A stretch of 64,000 nucleotides of DNA, taken from assembly GCA_945868475.1 (NCBI GenBank), contig CAMBLM010000002.1, positions 1 through 64,000 on the forward strand, written 5' to 3'. The stretch's first letter is position 1. The number at the start of each line of letters is the position of its first letter. Source of the stretch: an uncultured Ruminococcus sp. Lineage in GTDB: Bacteria > Bacillota > Clostridia > Oscillospirales > Ruminococcaceae. The translations under genes were made by a program, and so were the position numbers. Shown here piece after piece: positions 18,083 through 25,216 of this stretch. Below the pieces are notes generated by a model. It had not been told where the DNA came from. It saw only the letters and a list, made by a program, of their open reading frames with translations, and ran no database searches.

Positions 18083-18111
18083 ATGTTACCATATTAACAG
18101 ATAAATTTCAA
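18083..18111 (-). promoter_or_regulatory. Sigma-A promoter for the XRE gene
   Basis: TTGAAA (18106-18111), 17 nt, TAACAT (18083-18088) on the minus strand, about 35 nt before the start codon. Confidence 0.75.
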
Positions 18112-18148
18112 GAGGTTCGGATACTTTTTATGCCGAAAATGAAAATTT

Positions 18149-18190
18149 AAGCTGACAGCATACCTTTTTGTCACTGTAATGATGTATAAT
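18149..18190 (+). promoter_or_regulatory. Shared-box promoter of the Ser/Thr kinase gene
   Basis: AGCTGACAGCATACC (18150-18164), exactly 20 nt, TATAAT (18185-18190). The position where a -35 hexamer should lie is ACCTTT, far from consensus, so an activator or alternative factor bound to the box is likely. The same layout occurs at 19979-20021 and, on the other strand, at 60465-60505. Confidence 0.7.
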
Positions 18191-18260
18191 AAATTTGATT
18201 ATATTTTAATACTGACTGACTTTTAAGTGTAAGCAAAAATCAGTATAACGGGATTTGATA

Positions 18261-19925
18261 ATGGATATTAATGAAATAAAAAACAAATATACTGCTGTCC
18301 GGCTTCTTGACAAAGACGAAAAAGGAACGATCGAAGTTGTTGGTTACGAGGGCAGGAACCTCGTTTTAAGGACGATGAACGGCAGAATAAGTTCGTATAA
18401 GGCACTGCTGAAAATATCTTCGCCCTATCTTCCAAAGGTCGAACTTGCCGAGTATGAAAACGGCAAAACGATAGTTGTTGAGGAATATATCGAGGGAGAA
18501 AGGAACATCGCTTCGCTGACCGATGAAAAAACGATAATTTCCGCATTCTGCGAGCTTTGCGATGTTCTGACCGTCCTGCACAGCCGAGGTATTATCCACC
18601 GTGATATAAAGCCGTCCAACGTTCTCATTGCTCCCGACGGACATATAAGGCTCATCGACCTTGACGCTTCACGATATTATGACGACAGCAAGGACAGCGA
18701 CACACGCTATCTCGGCACAAAGGGCTATGCACCGCCAGAGCAGTTCGGCTATAGTCAGACAAACGCGACCGCCGACATATATTCGCTTGGTGTAACGCTC
18801 AAAAATGTCCTCGGCGAAAAGGCCGAAAAGCGAAAATTCAGCCGTATCATACGCAAATGCACCGAATTTGACCCCAAAAACCGTTATCCCAGCGCGGCTG
18901 CCGTTAAAAAAGCTCTTCTCGCAAGCAATATGAGCTTTCTGCCGTTAATATTGATAGGCTCGGCTGCCGTTATTGCATTTATATTATACCTGTTCCCTGC
19001 TCAATTGCCCTCCGAGCCGGAAAATATTGATCTTGTCACTGCAGCAGCCGAAACAAGCACTGTTTCTTCATTTACTTTACCCGAAACAACAATCACTGCA
19101 GCAGCTTTATCGAGTACTGCGGCATCCTCGACAACTGCTGCGGAAGAAACAACTGCCGTTCCCGAAACAGAGCCGACCTCGGAAACAGAGGAAACGACCG
19201 TAACCGCCGAAACCTCTGCATCAATGACCGAAACTGCCGCACCGCCCGAAACGGTATCAACTTCGTCTGTCACATCGGCTTCGACCGCCAAGCCGCAGAC
19301 AACAAAAACTACAGCGGCAACCTCCAAAACCACAACTAAGACTTCCAAAACAACAACATCAAAACCTAAAGAAACGCAATCCACGGAAACGACCGCATCA
19401 AACAAAAGCGCACCTGCAGGCACAATACTTATGACCTGTGTTACCGACAAGCTGCGCACTCCTGCCTCGTCATTGGTAAAGATCGATGGCAAAAACTTCG
19501 ATAAACTGAACGAACCGTGGGAATTTGACCCCGATGAAACCATGATCGGAACATGGAACTATCTTTGCAGCACGGGTCAGGGAACAGCCATCTATGACCG
19601 TATGTATTATAAAAAGATAGTAAAAGACCCGAAGAATGCGACCTACCCCAAACGGCTTCGCTTTGACGATGACGGAACGTGCGTATTCATAAATTATTTT
19701 CCCTCCAGCGGAGCATTTTACAGCGATCCCCTAAACTGGACATACGGACTTATCGAAACTCCTGCCGTCGGCGAATATTATTTTTATGAACATTACTATC
19801 TTTATACAGCGGAGGACGGAAAGGAATATCTTTTCCTTGAGATCAAAAACGGCGACTACATGAACGCCTCCGACCCCATTTCCGGAATACATTATATGAT
19901 ATACGAAAGATTCACGGAAGAATAA
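18261..19925 (+). CDS. Membrane Ser/Thr protein kinase with Thr/Glu-rich linker
   Basis: The TTG at 18255 opens the track ORF; the ATG at 18261 is preferred (554 residues). Kinase domain about 8-220: catalytic loop IIHRDIKPSNVLI, metal site LIDLDAS (DLD for DFG), GTKGYAPPEQFG, and the alpha-F Asp in TADIYSLGV. The beta-3 lysine (VAIK) seems to be Arg (LVLRTM) and the Gly loop is poor. A membrane helix lies near 228 (LPLILIGSAAVIAFILYLF), then about 130 residues of Thr/Ala/Glu/Ser linker, then a C-terminal extracellular domain of about 165 residues of unknown type. It is probably a surface-sensing kinase; the ligand is unknown. Confidence 0.88.
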   Translation: MDINEIKNKYTAVRLLDKDEKGTIEVVGYEGRNLVLRTMNGRISSYKALLKISSPYLPKVELAEYENGKTIVVEEYIEGERNIASLTDEKTIISAFCELCDVLTVLHSRGIIHRDIKPSNVLIAPDGHIRLIDLDASRYYDDSKDSDTRYLGTKGYAPPEQFGYSQTNATADIYSLGVTLKNVLGEKAEKRKFSRIIRKCTEFDPKNRYPSAAAVKKALLASNMSFLPLILIGSAAVIAFILYLFPAQLPSEPENIDLVTAAAETSTVSSFTLPETTITAAALSSTAASSTTAAEETTAVPETEPTSETEETTVTAETSASMTETAAPPETVSTSSVTSASTAKPQTTKTTAATSKTTTKTSKTTTSKPKETQSTETTASNKSAPAGTILMTCVTDKLRTPASSLVKIDGKNFDKLNEPWEFDPDETMIGTWNYLCSTGQGTAIYDRMYYKKIVKDPKNATYPKRLRFDDDGTCVFINYFPSSGAFYSDPLNWTYGLIETPAVGEYYFYEHYYLYTAEDGKEYLFLEIKNGDYMNASDPISGIHYMIYERFTEE

Positions 19926-19932
19926 ATACAAT

Positions 19933-19971
19933 GTCCCCATAAGGTCAATTTCCTTATGGGGACAATTTTTG
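19933..19971 (+). terminator. Intrinsic terminator after the kinase gene
   Basis: GTCCCCATAAGG, 7-base loop, CCTTATGGGGAC, then AATTTTT. Confidence 0.93.
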
Positions 19972-19978
19972 TCAAAAT

Positions 19979-20021
19979 TAAGCTGACAGTTTACCTTTTA
20001 TGTAAAAATATGGTGTATAAT
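19979..20021 (+). promoter_or_regulatory. Shared-box promoter of the PH-domain genes
   Basis: AGCTGACAGTTTACC (19981-19995), 20 nt, TATAAT (20016-20021). The box differs from the kinase copy at only two bases and has the same spacing to the -10. It directly follows the kinase terminator, so the PH genes form a separate transcript with the same control. Confidence 0.7.
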
Positions 20022-20056
20022 AATTTTATAAAATACAAAAAAGGGGGTCAAAAACC

Positions 20057-20566
20057 ATGAACACCGAAAATGAGATCATCAGAGCAAAGGTCAGCAATAC
20101 AGCTTTGATACCGTCAGTATTTTTTGCACTTATCATCGATGCGATTTTGTTGAGTTATGGATTAGCAAACAATATAATGGATCCGTATTATGCGTATGGA
20201 TTTTACTGTTCCTTTGCGGTTATAATCATTCCTATCGTGTTTATCGGCATCAAATTATTCGTCCTTAAACATGTACAGCTTGTTCTCACCGACAGAAGAG
20301 TTTACGGCAAAACCGGCATCATCAACACAAAGTCGGTAGACTCGCCTATCAGCAAGATAAACAGCGTTTCCATTGAACAAGGCTTCTGGGGAAAGGTGTT
20401 TCATTACAGCACCGTGCTTATCTCGACTTCTTCGGGAAACTACAAATTTGATTTTCTGAAAGATGCCGAAAGATTCAAGGAAAAAACCATGGAGCAGATC
20501 GAGCTTTACGAAAATGATAAGCTCAAAAAACAGGCAGCTGCTCTTGCGGAAAGTATGTCAAAATAA
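20057..20566 (+). CDS. Bacterial PH (bPH2/YdbS-like) membrane protein
   Basis: 169 residues. Two membrane helices (ALIPSVFFALIIDAILLSYGL; CSFAVIIIPIVFIGIKLFVL) are followed by a bacterial PH domain: VQLVLTDRRVYGKTGIINTKSVDSPISKINSVSIEQGFWGKVFHYSTVLISTSSGNYKFDFLKDAERF. The tail is a short charged helix. bPH2 proteins are membrane-associated with no settled biochemical role; some lie in cell-envelope stress operons. RBS is AAGGGGG. The next gene is a clear duplicate 21 nt away. Confidence 0.9.
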   Translation: MNTENEIIRAKVSNTALIPSVFFALIIDAILLSYGLANNIMDPYYAYGFYCSFAVIIIPIVFIGIKLFVLKHVQLVLTDRRVYGKTGIINTKSVDSPISKINSVSIEQGFWGKVFHYSTVLISTSSGNYKFDFLKDAERFKEKTMEQIELYENDKLKKQAAALAESMSK

Positions 20567-20587
20567 AATTTAAAGGAGTTAATCACT

Positions 20588-21067
20588 ATGGGCGCAGAAA
20601 CAACACTTTTTAAGGCAGAAGTAAACAAGCTTGTTCTTGTTTCACCGATTATCTGGTCGGTCATCATCGTTATCATCGGCGGCGTAATAGCTGCAGGCGG
20701 CGGAGTTGTCGTTGGACTTATCATCGCAGCAATACTCGTCGGAACAAAGTATCTTGCTGTCAGCCACACGAACATTTCCCTTACAAATACAAGACTTATG
20801 GGAAAAACGGGCGTTATCAACACAAAGTCAATGGATTCGCCGTTGAGCAAGGTAAACAACGTTTCCGTTGAACAGGGTCTTGGCGGAAAAATATTCAACT
20901 ACTCCACACTTGCTATCTCGACTTCATCGGGAAGCTACAATTTCAAGTACATAAAAGACGCCGATTTCTTCAAGAGCAAGGTCATGGAGCAGATCGAAAA
21001 CTGCGAAAACGAAAGACTTAAAAATCAGGCTGCACAGCTTATGGGAGCAATGACCCAGAACCGCTGA
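20588..21067 (+). CDS. Bacterial PH (bPH2/YdbS-like) membrane protein, paralogue
   Basis: 159 residues, a tandem duplicate of the preceding gene. The two membrane helices are shorter and Gly-rich (IWSVIIVIIGGVIAAGGGVVVGLIIAAILVG); the PH domain is nearly the same (ISLTNTRLMGKTGVINTKSMDSPLSKVNNVSVEQGLGGKIFNYSTLAISTSSGSYNFKYIKDADFF) and the tail ends LKNQAAQLMGAMTQNR. It starts with ATG after AAAGGAG. The two proteins may form a heteromer; this is inference. Confidence 0.9.
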   Translation: MGAETTLFKAEVNKLVLVSPIIWSVIIVIIGGVIAAGGGVVVGLIIAAILVGTKYLAVSHTNISLTNTRLMGKTGVINTKSMDSPLSKVNNVSVEQGLGGKIFNYSTLAISTSSGSYNFKYIKDADFFKSKVMEQIENCENERLKNQAAQLMGAMTQNR

Positions 21068-21075
21068 GAAGCCTA

Positions 21076-21152
21076 TAATACTGATTTTTGACCAAAGTGC
21101 AGACAAAGATCGGCGCAAAAGCCATATAAACCTCAGTCTAAAAATTAGTATA
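21076..21152. repeat. MITE-like palindromic repeat (ATACTAA family), partial copy
   Basis: It begins TAATACTGATTTTTG and ends AAAAATTAGTATA, and contains the core GCGCAAAAGCCATATA shared (inverted) with the copy at 21442. It lies between the PH gene and the glycine-zipper gene. Confidence 0.65.
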
Positions 21153-21177
21153 GATCAACTTTTTAGGAGGAATTTTT

Positions 21178-21399
21178 ATGTCAAAAAGAGCTAAAGAAGC
21201 AGTTGGCACGACAGGCGGCGTTATTGCAGGTGCTATCGCAGGTGCAAAAATGGGTGCAGGTGTCGGCATCGTGGCAGGTCCTCTCGGCGGCATCGCAGGA
21301 ACTATCCCGGGTGCGATAATCGGCGGCATTGTCGGTGGTCTTGGCGGAAACAAGATCGGCAGCGAAATGGATCGTCACGACGAAAAGAAATACAAGTAA
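21178..21399 (+). CDS. Small glycine-zipper membrane protein
   Basis: 73 residues, almost wholly a Gly/Ala-rich hydrophobic region with GxxxG steps (GGVIAGAIAGAKMGAGVGIVAGPLGGIAGTIPGAIIGGIVGGLGG), ending in a charged tail (NKIGSEMDRHDEKKYK). Glycine-zipper proteins insert in membranes; bacteriocin-like peptides and envelope-stress proteins share this look. There is no double-glycine leader or nearby exporter with a peptidase domain, so a bacteriocin is not supported. The ribosome site AGGAGG is strong and a terminator follows. Confidence 0.75.
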   Translation: MSKRAKEAVGTTGGVIAGAIAGAKMGAGVGIVAGPLGGIAGTIPGAIIGGIVGGLGGNKIGSEMDRHDEKKYK

Positions 21400-21413
21400 A
21401 AACTGTTAAAAAA

Positions 21414-21442
21414 TGTCCTCGAATTTTCGGGGACATTTTTTT
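21414..21442 (+). terminator. Intrinsic terminator after the glycine-zipper gene
   Basis: TGTCCTCG, six-base loop, CGGGGACA, then seven T. Confidence 0.92.
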
Positions 21443-21547
21443 ATACTAATTTTTAAACTGAAAGTGTACAAAAAATCAAGCAAAAGCTCGCATATATGGC
21501 TTTTGCGCCGATTTTTTGTCTACACTTTGATTAAAAATTAGTATTAT
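21442..21547. repeat. MITE-like palindromic repeat (ATACTAA family), full copy
   Basis: A roughly 106-bp imperfect palindrome with ends TATACTAATTTTTAA and TTAAAAATTAGTATTATA, and inner arms GTGTACAAAAAATCAAGCAAAAGC and GCTTTTGCGCCGATTTTTTGTCTACAC. The right end overlaps the stop codon of the Crp/Fnr gene. No ORF inside. Confidence 0.8.
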
Positions 21548-22203
21548 AATAACCTGAACCTATTCTTCTCAAACTCAATAAGCCCCTCATCGCGAAGCTT
21601 GCAAAGCTCGTTCGACATTGCACTGCGGTCTACGGAGAGAAAATCCGCAAGCTGCTGGCGGTTGAACGGTATGGAAAAACTGCCGCTGTTCTGCCGCTTC
21701 GCTTCTTCGGAGAGATAAGCTATCAGCTTTTCGCGCGTTGTGCGTCGCGACATATACCCGAGCTTTCGGACAAGCTTTCGGTTCTTTTCCGATATTGCGA
21801 AAAAAAGATTTTTCACCGCCATTGCGTGAAATTTGCAGCAGTTAGGACAAACCGTCAGCAGCTTTCCTATGTCAAGAAATATCACGGCACTGTCCTCGAC
21901 CGCAAGCACATCATTCATCAGCGGTCCGCTCTCGGGAGCAGCATAGGCTTCGCCGAACATCTCGCCGACACCGACCATACTTATTATGCTGCGGTTGCCC
22001 CAGTAATCGTCACGCTGAATATGCAGCTCCCCCTTGACGAGCATCATCAGCCGCTCGACACGCTCGCCCTCACGCAGAACATACTCGCCCTTTTCGTAAG
22101 TGCAAAGCTTCGCCTGCAAACAACCGAGCATCGCTTCTATATCTTCGTCCGAAGCACCCGAAAAAAGCTGTGTATTTTTCAGTATGGGAATATATTTCTT
22201 CAT
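21544..22203 (-). CDS. Crp/Fnr family transcriptional regulator
   Basis: About 219 residues; the ATG at 22203 is chosen because AAGGAG lies 6-7 nt before it, while the upstream ATG at 22209 touches the Shine-Dalgarno. Cyclic-nucleotide-binding-like domain at about 8-125 (YEKGEYVLREGERVERLMMLVKGELHI), then a Crp-type winged helix at about 150-215 (RREKLIAYLSEE...FSIPFNRQQLADFLSVDRSAMSNELCKLRDEGLIEFEKNRFRLL). No N-terminal Fnr-type cysteine cluster; two close Cys pairs are absent too. It faces a ferredoxin-like gene, as HcpR-type regulators of nitrosative or redox stress do; that role is inferred. Confidence 0.9.
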   Translation of the reverse strand: MKKYIPILKNTQLFSGASDEDIEAMLGCLQAKLCTYEKGEYVLREGERVERLMMLVKGELHIQRDDYWGNRSIISMVGVGEMFGEAYAAPESGPLMNDVLAVEDSAVIFLDIGKLLTVCPNCCKFHAMAVKNLFFAISEKNRKLVRKLGYMSRRTTREKLIAYLSEEAKRQNSGSFSIPFNRQQLADFLSVDRSAMSNELCKLRDEGLIEFEKNRFRLL

Positions 22204-22218
22204 AAGCATCTCCTTTTC

Positions 22219-22243
22219 GTTGTAAAAACAACCGACTTGTTGT
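22219..22243. promoter_or_regulatory. GTTGT/ACAAC half-site cluster, likely Crp/Fnr operator
   Basis: GTTGT-AAAA-ACAAC-CGACTT-GTTGT: three half sites with dyad symmetry between the two divergent genes, just downstream of the regulator's -10. This fits autoregulation and control of the ferredoxin gene by the Crp/Fnr protein. Confidence 0.55.
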
Positions 22244-22247
22244 AAAT

Positions 22248-22276
22248 ATTATATTATAATCTTATCAGAAAGTCAA
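22248..22276 (-). promoter_or_regulatory. Sigma-A promoter for the Crp/Fnr gene
   Basis: TTGACT (22271-22276), 17 nt, TATAAT (22248-22253) on the minus strand. On the plus strand a TATAAT at 22255-22260 with a poor -35 (CCGACT) may serve the ferredoxin gene; the two overlap. Confidence 0.8.
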
Positions 22277-22319
22277 GAAAACCGAACTTTCATTTTTTGA
22301 AAACAAGGAGAAAACGAAA

Positions 22320-23027
22320 ATGATAAGAAAGATAATAAAAATAGACGAAGAAAAATGCAATGGCTGCGGACTTTGCGCCGATGCCTGCCATGAGGGTGCT
22401 ATCGACATTGTTGACGGCAAGGCGAAGCTTATGCGTGAAAATTACTGCGACGGACTCGGCGACTGCCTCCCTGCCTGCCCTGTGAACGCGATCTCGTTCG
22501 AGGAGCGTGAAGCACCTGCTTATGATGAAGCGGCTGTGCTTGCTGCCAAGAAAGCCAAGGAAACAAAAAAGAGCGGCGTTCTCCCCTGCGGCTGCCCCGG
22601 CTCGCAGTCAAGAGCTATCAGGCACGAAACAGCGGCTGCTCCGACAGCATCTGTCCCCGGACAGCTTTCACAGTGGCCCGTTCAGATAAAGCTTGTACCG
22701 GTCTATGCTCCGTATTTTGACGGTGCAGACGTTCTCGTTGCCGCAGACTGCACGGCTTATGCTTACGGCAGCTTCCACAATGACTTCATCAGGGGCAGAA
22801 TAACCCTTATCGGCTGTCCGAAGCTTGACGAGGGCGACTACGCCGAAAAGCTTACTGCAATTTTTGCAGGAAATGACATAAAGAGTGTTGTCGTTACACG
22901 AATGGAAGTTCCCTGCTGCGGCGGCATAGAAAACGCTGTAAAGAGAGCGATCAACGCCTGCGGAAAGGACATTCCGCTGAGGGTCGTGACCATTTCCGCC
23001 GACGGAAGAATACTTAACTCACTCTAA
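22320..23027 (+). CDS. Dicluster 4Fe-4S ferredoxin-domain protein
   Basis: 235 residues. Ferredoxin-like N-terminus with two cluster motifs: CNGCGLCADACHEG and CDGLGDCLPACPVNAI. The middle and C-terminal part carries more cysteines (LPCGCPGS, DCTAYAYGSF, GCPKLDEGDY, CCGGIENAV), suggesting a further metal or cluster site. Proteins of this kind accompany hybrid-cluster proteins and Crp/Fnr regulators in anaerobes and probably act in electron transfer or nitrosative stress. No hcp gene is in the window. RBS is AAGGAG. Confidence 0.88.
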   Translation: MIRKIIKIDEEKCNGCGLCADACHEGAIDIVDGKAKLMRENYCDGLGDCLPACPVNAISFEEREAPAYDEAAVLAAKKAKETKKSGVLPCGCPGSQSRAIRHETAAAPTASVPGQLSQWPVQIKLVPVYAPYFDGADVLVAADCTAYAYGSFHNDFIRGRITLIGCPKLDEGDYAEKLTAIFAGNDIKSVVVTRMEVPCCGGIENAVKRAINACGKDIPLRVVTISADGRILNSL

Positions 23028-23033
23028 AATAGT

Positions 23034-23071
23034 TTCCCGGGAAGAATTTACGGCTTCTCGGGATTTTTTTT
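23034..23071 (+). terminator. Intrinsic terminator after the ferredoxin gene
   Basis: TCCCGGGAAG, 9-base loop, CTTCTCGGGA, then eight T. Confidence 0.9.
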
Positions 23072-23081
23072 GCCAAAACCC

Positions 23082-23110
23082 TTGACAACGTTTTCCGACC
23101 GTGCTATACT
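23082..23110 (+). promoter_or_regulatory. Sigma-A promoter of the leader peptide-ABC exporter unit
   Basis: TTGACA (23082-23087), 17 nt, TATACT (23105-23110). Transcription would start about 25 nt before the leader ORF. Confidence 0.88.
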
Positions 23111-23143
23111 TTGAACATATTATTTTGAAAGGAGGCGGGCAGA

Positions 23144-23227
23144 ATGTTCGTGAATATCTTAAACACATCAAACTATCATTACGGCATTTTTATGGGAAAA
23201 AGAACGCTGCCCGTCCTCGCGGACTAA
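23144..23227 (+). CDS. 27-residue leader peptide upstream of ABC exporter genes
   Basis: Too short for the track. ATG follows a near-perfect AAAGGAGGCGGGCAGA ribosome site and encodes MFVNILNTSNYHYGIF followed by MGKRTLPVLAD. A terminator hairpin (23251-23286) and then the ABC genes follow. The strong Shine-Dalgarno, the promoter and the terminator just after the ORF point to ribosome-controlled attenuation, as in B. subtilis bmrB-bmrCD. The sequence around the last codons (GAACGCTGCCCGT) can pair with the 3' arm of the terminator plus GCGTTC after it, a possible antiterminator. Confidence 0.7.
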   Translation: MFVNILNTSNYHYGIFMGKRTLPVLAD

Positions 23228-23250
23228 AATTTTAGGGTAAATAAAAGCGT

Positions 23251-23286
23251 CCCTGCTGTGCCTAATGGTACGGCAGGGATTTTTTT
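23251..23286 (+). terminator. Attenuator terminator between leader ORF and ABC genes
   Basis: CCCTGCTGT, 10-base loop, ACGGCAGGG, then A and six to seven T. It ends 27 nt before the first ABC start codon, so transcription must pass it to express the exporter. Confidence 0.88.
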
Positions 23287-23312
23287 GCGTTCAAACAGAA
23301 AGGGGTAACATA

Positions 23313-25202
23313 ATGGCTTACTTTACGCAGACGGAAAAGGAAGAGAAAAAAGACGAGCTTCACAAGGAATACGGCGTTATAAGCAACTGTATCTACATAC
23401 TGAAAAGATTCGTCAAATACCGCAAGTCGCTGATATTTTTCCTGCTGACGGGAACATTCGCAGCGGCTTCGATGTCCTATATCTGGAGCTTTATCGGAAA
23501 GCTCGTCATTGATATGATACAGACAAGCGCAGGCGGCGGAAACATCGTTCCTCTCATAAAGCTTGTGACGGCGACAAGCCTTGCGGAGCTTTTCATAATG
23601 TGGCTGAACACGGTATCATCGACAAAATTGAGCGTAGGCTTTACCTATATCCGACTTATGATAGTCAAGGAACGCATCGCCAAAACGCTCAGCATGGACT
23701 ATGAATCGCTCGAAACGCCCGAAATGCTCGACCGGCTTCAGAAAGCCAAGCGCGCGACGGACGGCGACTGGGTGGGCGTTCAGGGAATGATGACCTTTAT
23801 GCAGGTGCTTCTCACGCAGATGATCTCCATTATCATCGCAGTTGTAATTATGACAAGCTTTGATCCGCTCATAATTCTGGTCATTGCGGTGCTGTCCGTT
23901 ATCCAGTTTCTTTACTTTGAGCATATCCGCAAAAAGGATAAAAAGGAAATGTGGGACGCCATGATGCCCCACTGGCGCAAGCTCGAATATATGGAAACGG
24001 TGACGACCGATTTTTCCTATGCAAAGGATATACGCCTTTTCGGAATGAAGAATTTTCTCTCGAAAAGGCAGCATGAGATCTATGATGAGGAGCTTTCGCA
24101 TTGGATAAAGTCACGCCAATACTGGATATATAACTCAATATTCTCGCACGGAATATCGCTCATCCGTCAGCTTATCATCACGGGCTGGCTCGTTTACGGC
24201 GTTATAAAAAAGGGACTTTCCATTGGTGATTTCACCCTCTATCTCGCCAGCGCAGGCGCATTTTCCAATGCGGTCAGCCAAGTCCTTTCGGCACTTTCGG
24301 GTCTGAGGGAGCGAAGCGCACACACGGACGATTACCGCAGCTTTATGGATATCCCAACGAGCGAGGACAAGGACACTGTCCCAGTTCCTAAGTCCGACCG
24401 CTATGTTTTCACATTCGAGAATGTTTCGTTCAAGTATAAGGGTCAGGACAAATACGCGCTGAAAAATCTGAATTTGACCCTTGAAGCAGGCGAAAAGCTT
24501 GCCGTTGTCGGCTTGAACGGCGCAGGAAAAAGCACATTTATCAAGCTTCTTCTGCGGCTTTACGATGTCACCGAGGGTCGTATCCTTATGAACGGAACGG
24601 ATATCCGCCGATTTGACAGAGCGGAGTATCACCGCCTATTTTCCCCTGCTTTTCAGGACGTTACCGTGTTTGCTTTTCCAATGGCTGAGAATGTTTCAAT
24701 GGATCCTCCCGATGAAACGGACAAAGCAAAGGCTGACAAGTGTCTGCGCGATGCAGGTCTTTCCGAAAAGATAGACAGCCTTTCAAAAGGCATCGACACC
24801 GAGCTGCTAAAAGTTCTCTACGATGACGGCGTTGATCTTTCGGGCGGAGAAAAGCAGAAGCTTGCACTCGCAAGAGCACTTTACAAGGGCAGCGATGTGA
24901 TAGTTCTCGATGAGCCTACCGCCGCGCTTGACGCTCTCGCCGAATACAAGCTTTACAAGAGCTTCAACGGACTTGTCGGAAACAGAACGGCGGTCTATAT
25001 CTCGCACCGACTTTCGTCAACACGCTTCTGCGACAGAGTTGCGATGTTCAAGGACGGCGAAATGACAGAAACGGGAACTCACGATGAGCTTATGGCGAAA
25101 AACGGCGATTATGCCGAAATGTTCCGCGTTCAGGCACAGTATTACATCGAAGACAAGGATATTTTCGACGGCGAAGCGACCGAAGCCGCCGTTGCTGACT
25201 GA
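23313..25202 (+). CDS. ABC exporter half-transporter (first of pair)
   Basis: 629 residues from the ATG at 23313 (AAAGGGG before it); the track start at 23265 lies in the terminator. Membrane domain about 35-345 with some six helices; ATPase domain from about 375: Walker A GLNGAGKSTFIKL, Q-loop PAFQDVTVFAFP, signature LSGGEKQKLALARALY, Walker B VIVLDEPTAALD, H-loop YISHRLSS. All catalytic motifs are present. With the next gene it should form a heterodimeric type IV exporter. The attenuator in front suggests induction by a ribosome-acting drug or by translation stress (inference). Confidence 0.93.
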   Translation: MAYFTQTEKEEKKDELHKEYGVISNCIYILKRFVKYRKSLIFFLLTGTFAAASMSYIWSFIGKLVIDMIQTSAGGGNIVPLIKLVTATSLAELFIMWLNTVSSTKLSVGFTYIRLMIVKERIAKTLSMDYESLETPEMLDRLQKAKRATDGDWVGVQGMMTFMQVLLTQMISIIIAVVIMTSFDPLIILVIAVLSVIQFLYFEHIRKKDKKEMWDAMMPHWRKLEYMETVTTDFSYAKDIRLFGMKNFLSKRQHEIYDEELSHWIKSRQYWIYNSIFSHGISLIRQLIITGWLVYGVIKKGLSIGDFTLYLASAGAFSNAVSQVLSALSGLRERSAHTDDYRSFMDIPTSEDKDTVPVPKSDRYVFTFENVSFKYKGQDKYALKNLNLTLEAGEKLAVVGLNGAGKSTFIKLLLRLYDVTEGRILMNGTDIRRFDRAEYHRLFSPAFQDVTVFAFPMAENVSMDPPDETDKAKADKCLRDAGLSEKIDSLSKGIDTELLKVLYDDGVDLSGGEKQKLALARALYKGSDVIVLDEPTAALDALAEYKLYKSFNGLVGNRTAVYISHRLSSTRFCDRVAMFKDGEMTETGTHDELMAKNGDYAEMFRVQAQYYIEDKDIFDGEATEAAVAD

Positions 25203-25216
25203 AAGGAGTGACAGCT

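Noticed and set aside
19001-19543. 180-aa Val/Ser-rich minus-strand ORF
   Set aside because: Mirror of the Thr/Glu-rich linker of the kinase; low-complexity DNA is open in many frames.
21178-21399. Glycine-zipper gene as a class II bacteriocin
   Set aside because: No GG leader, no peptidase-containing ABC exporter or immunity gene nearby, and a long charged tail.
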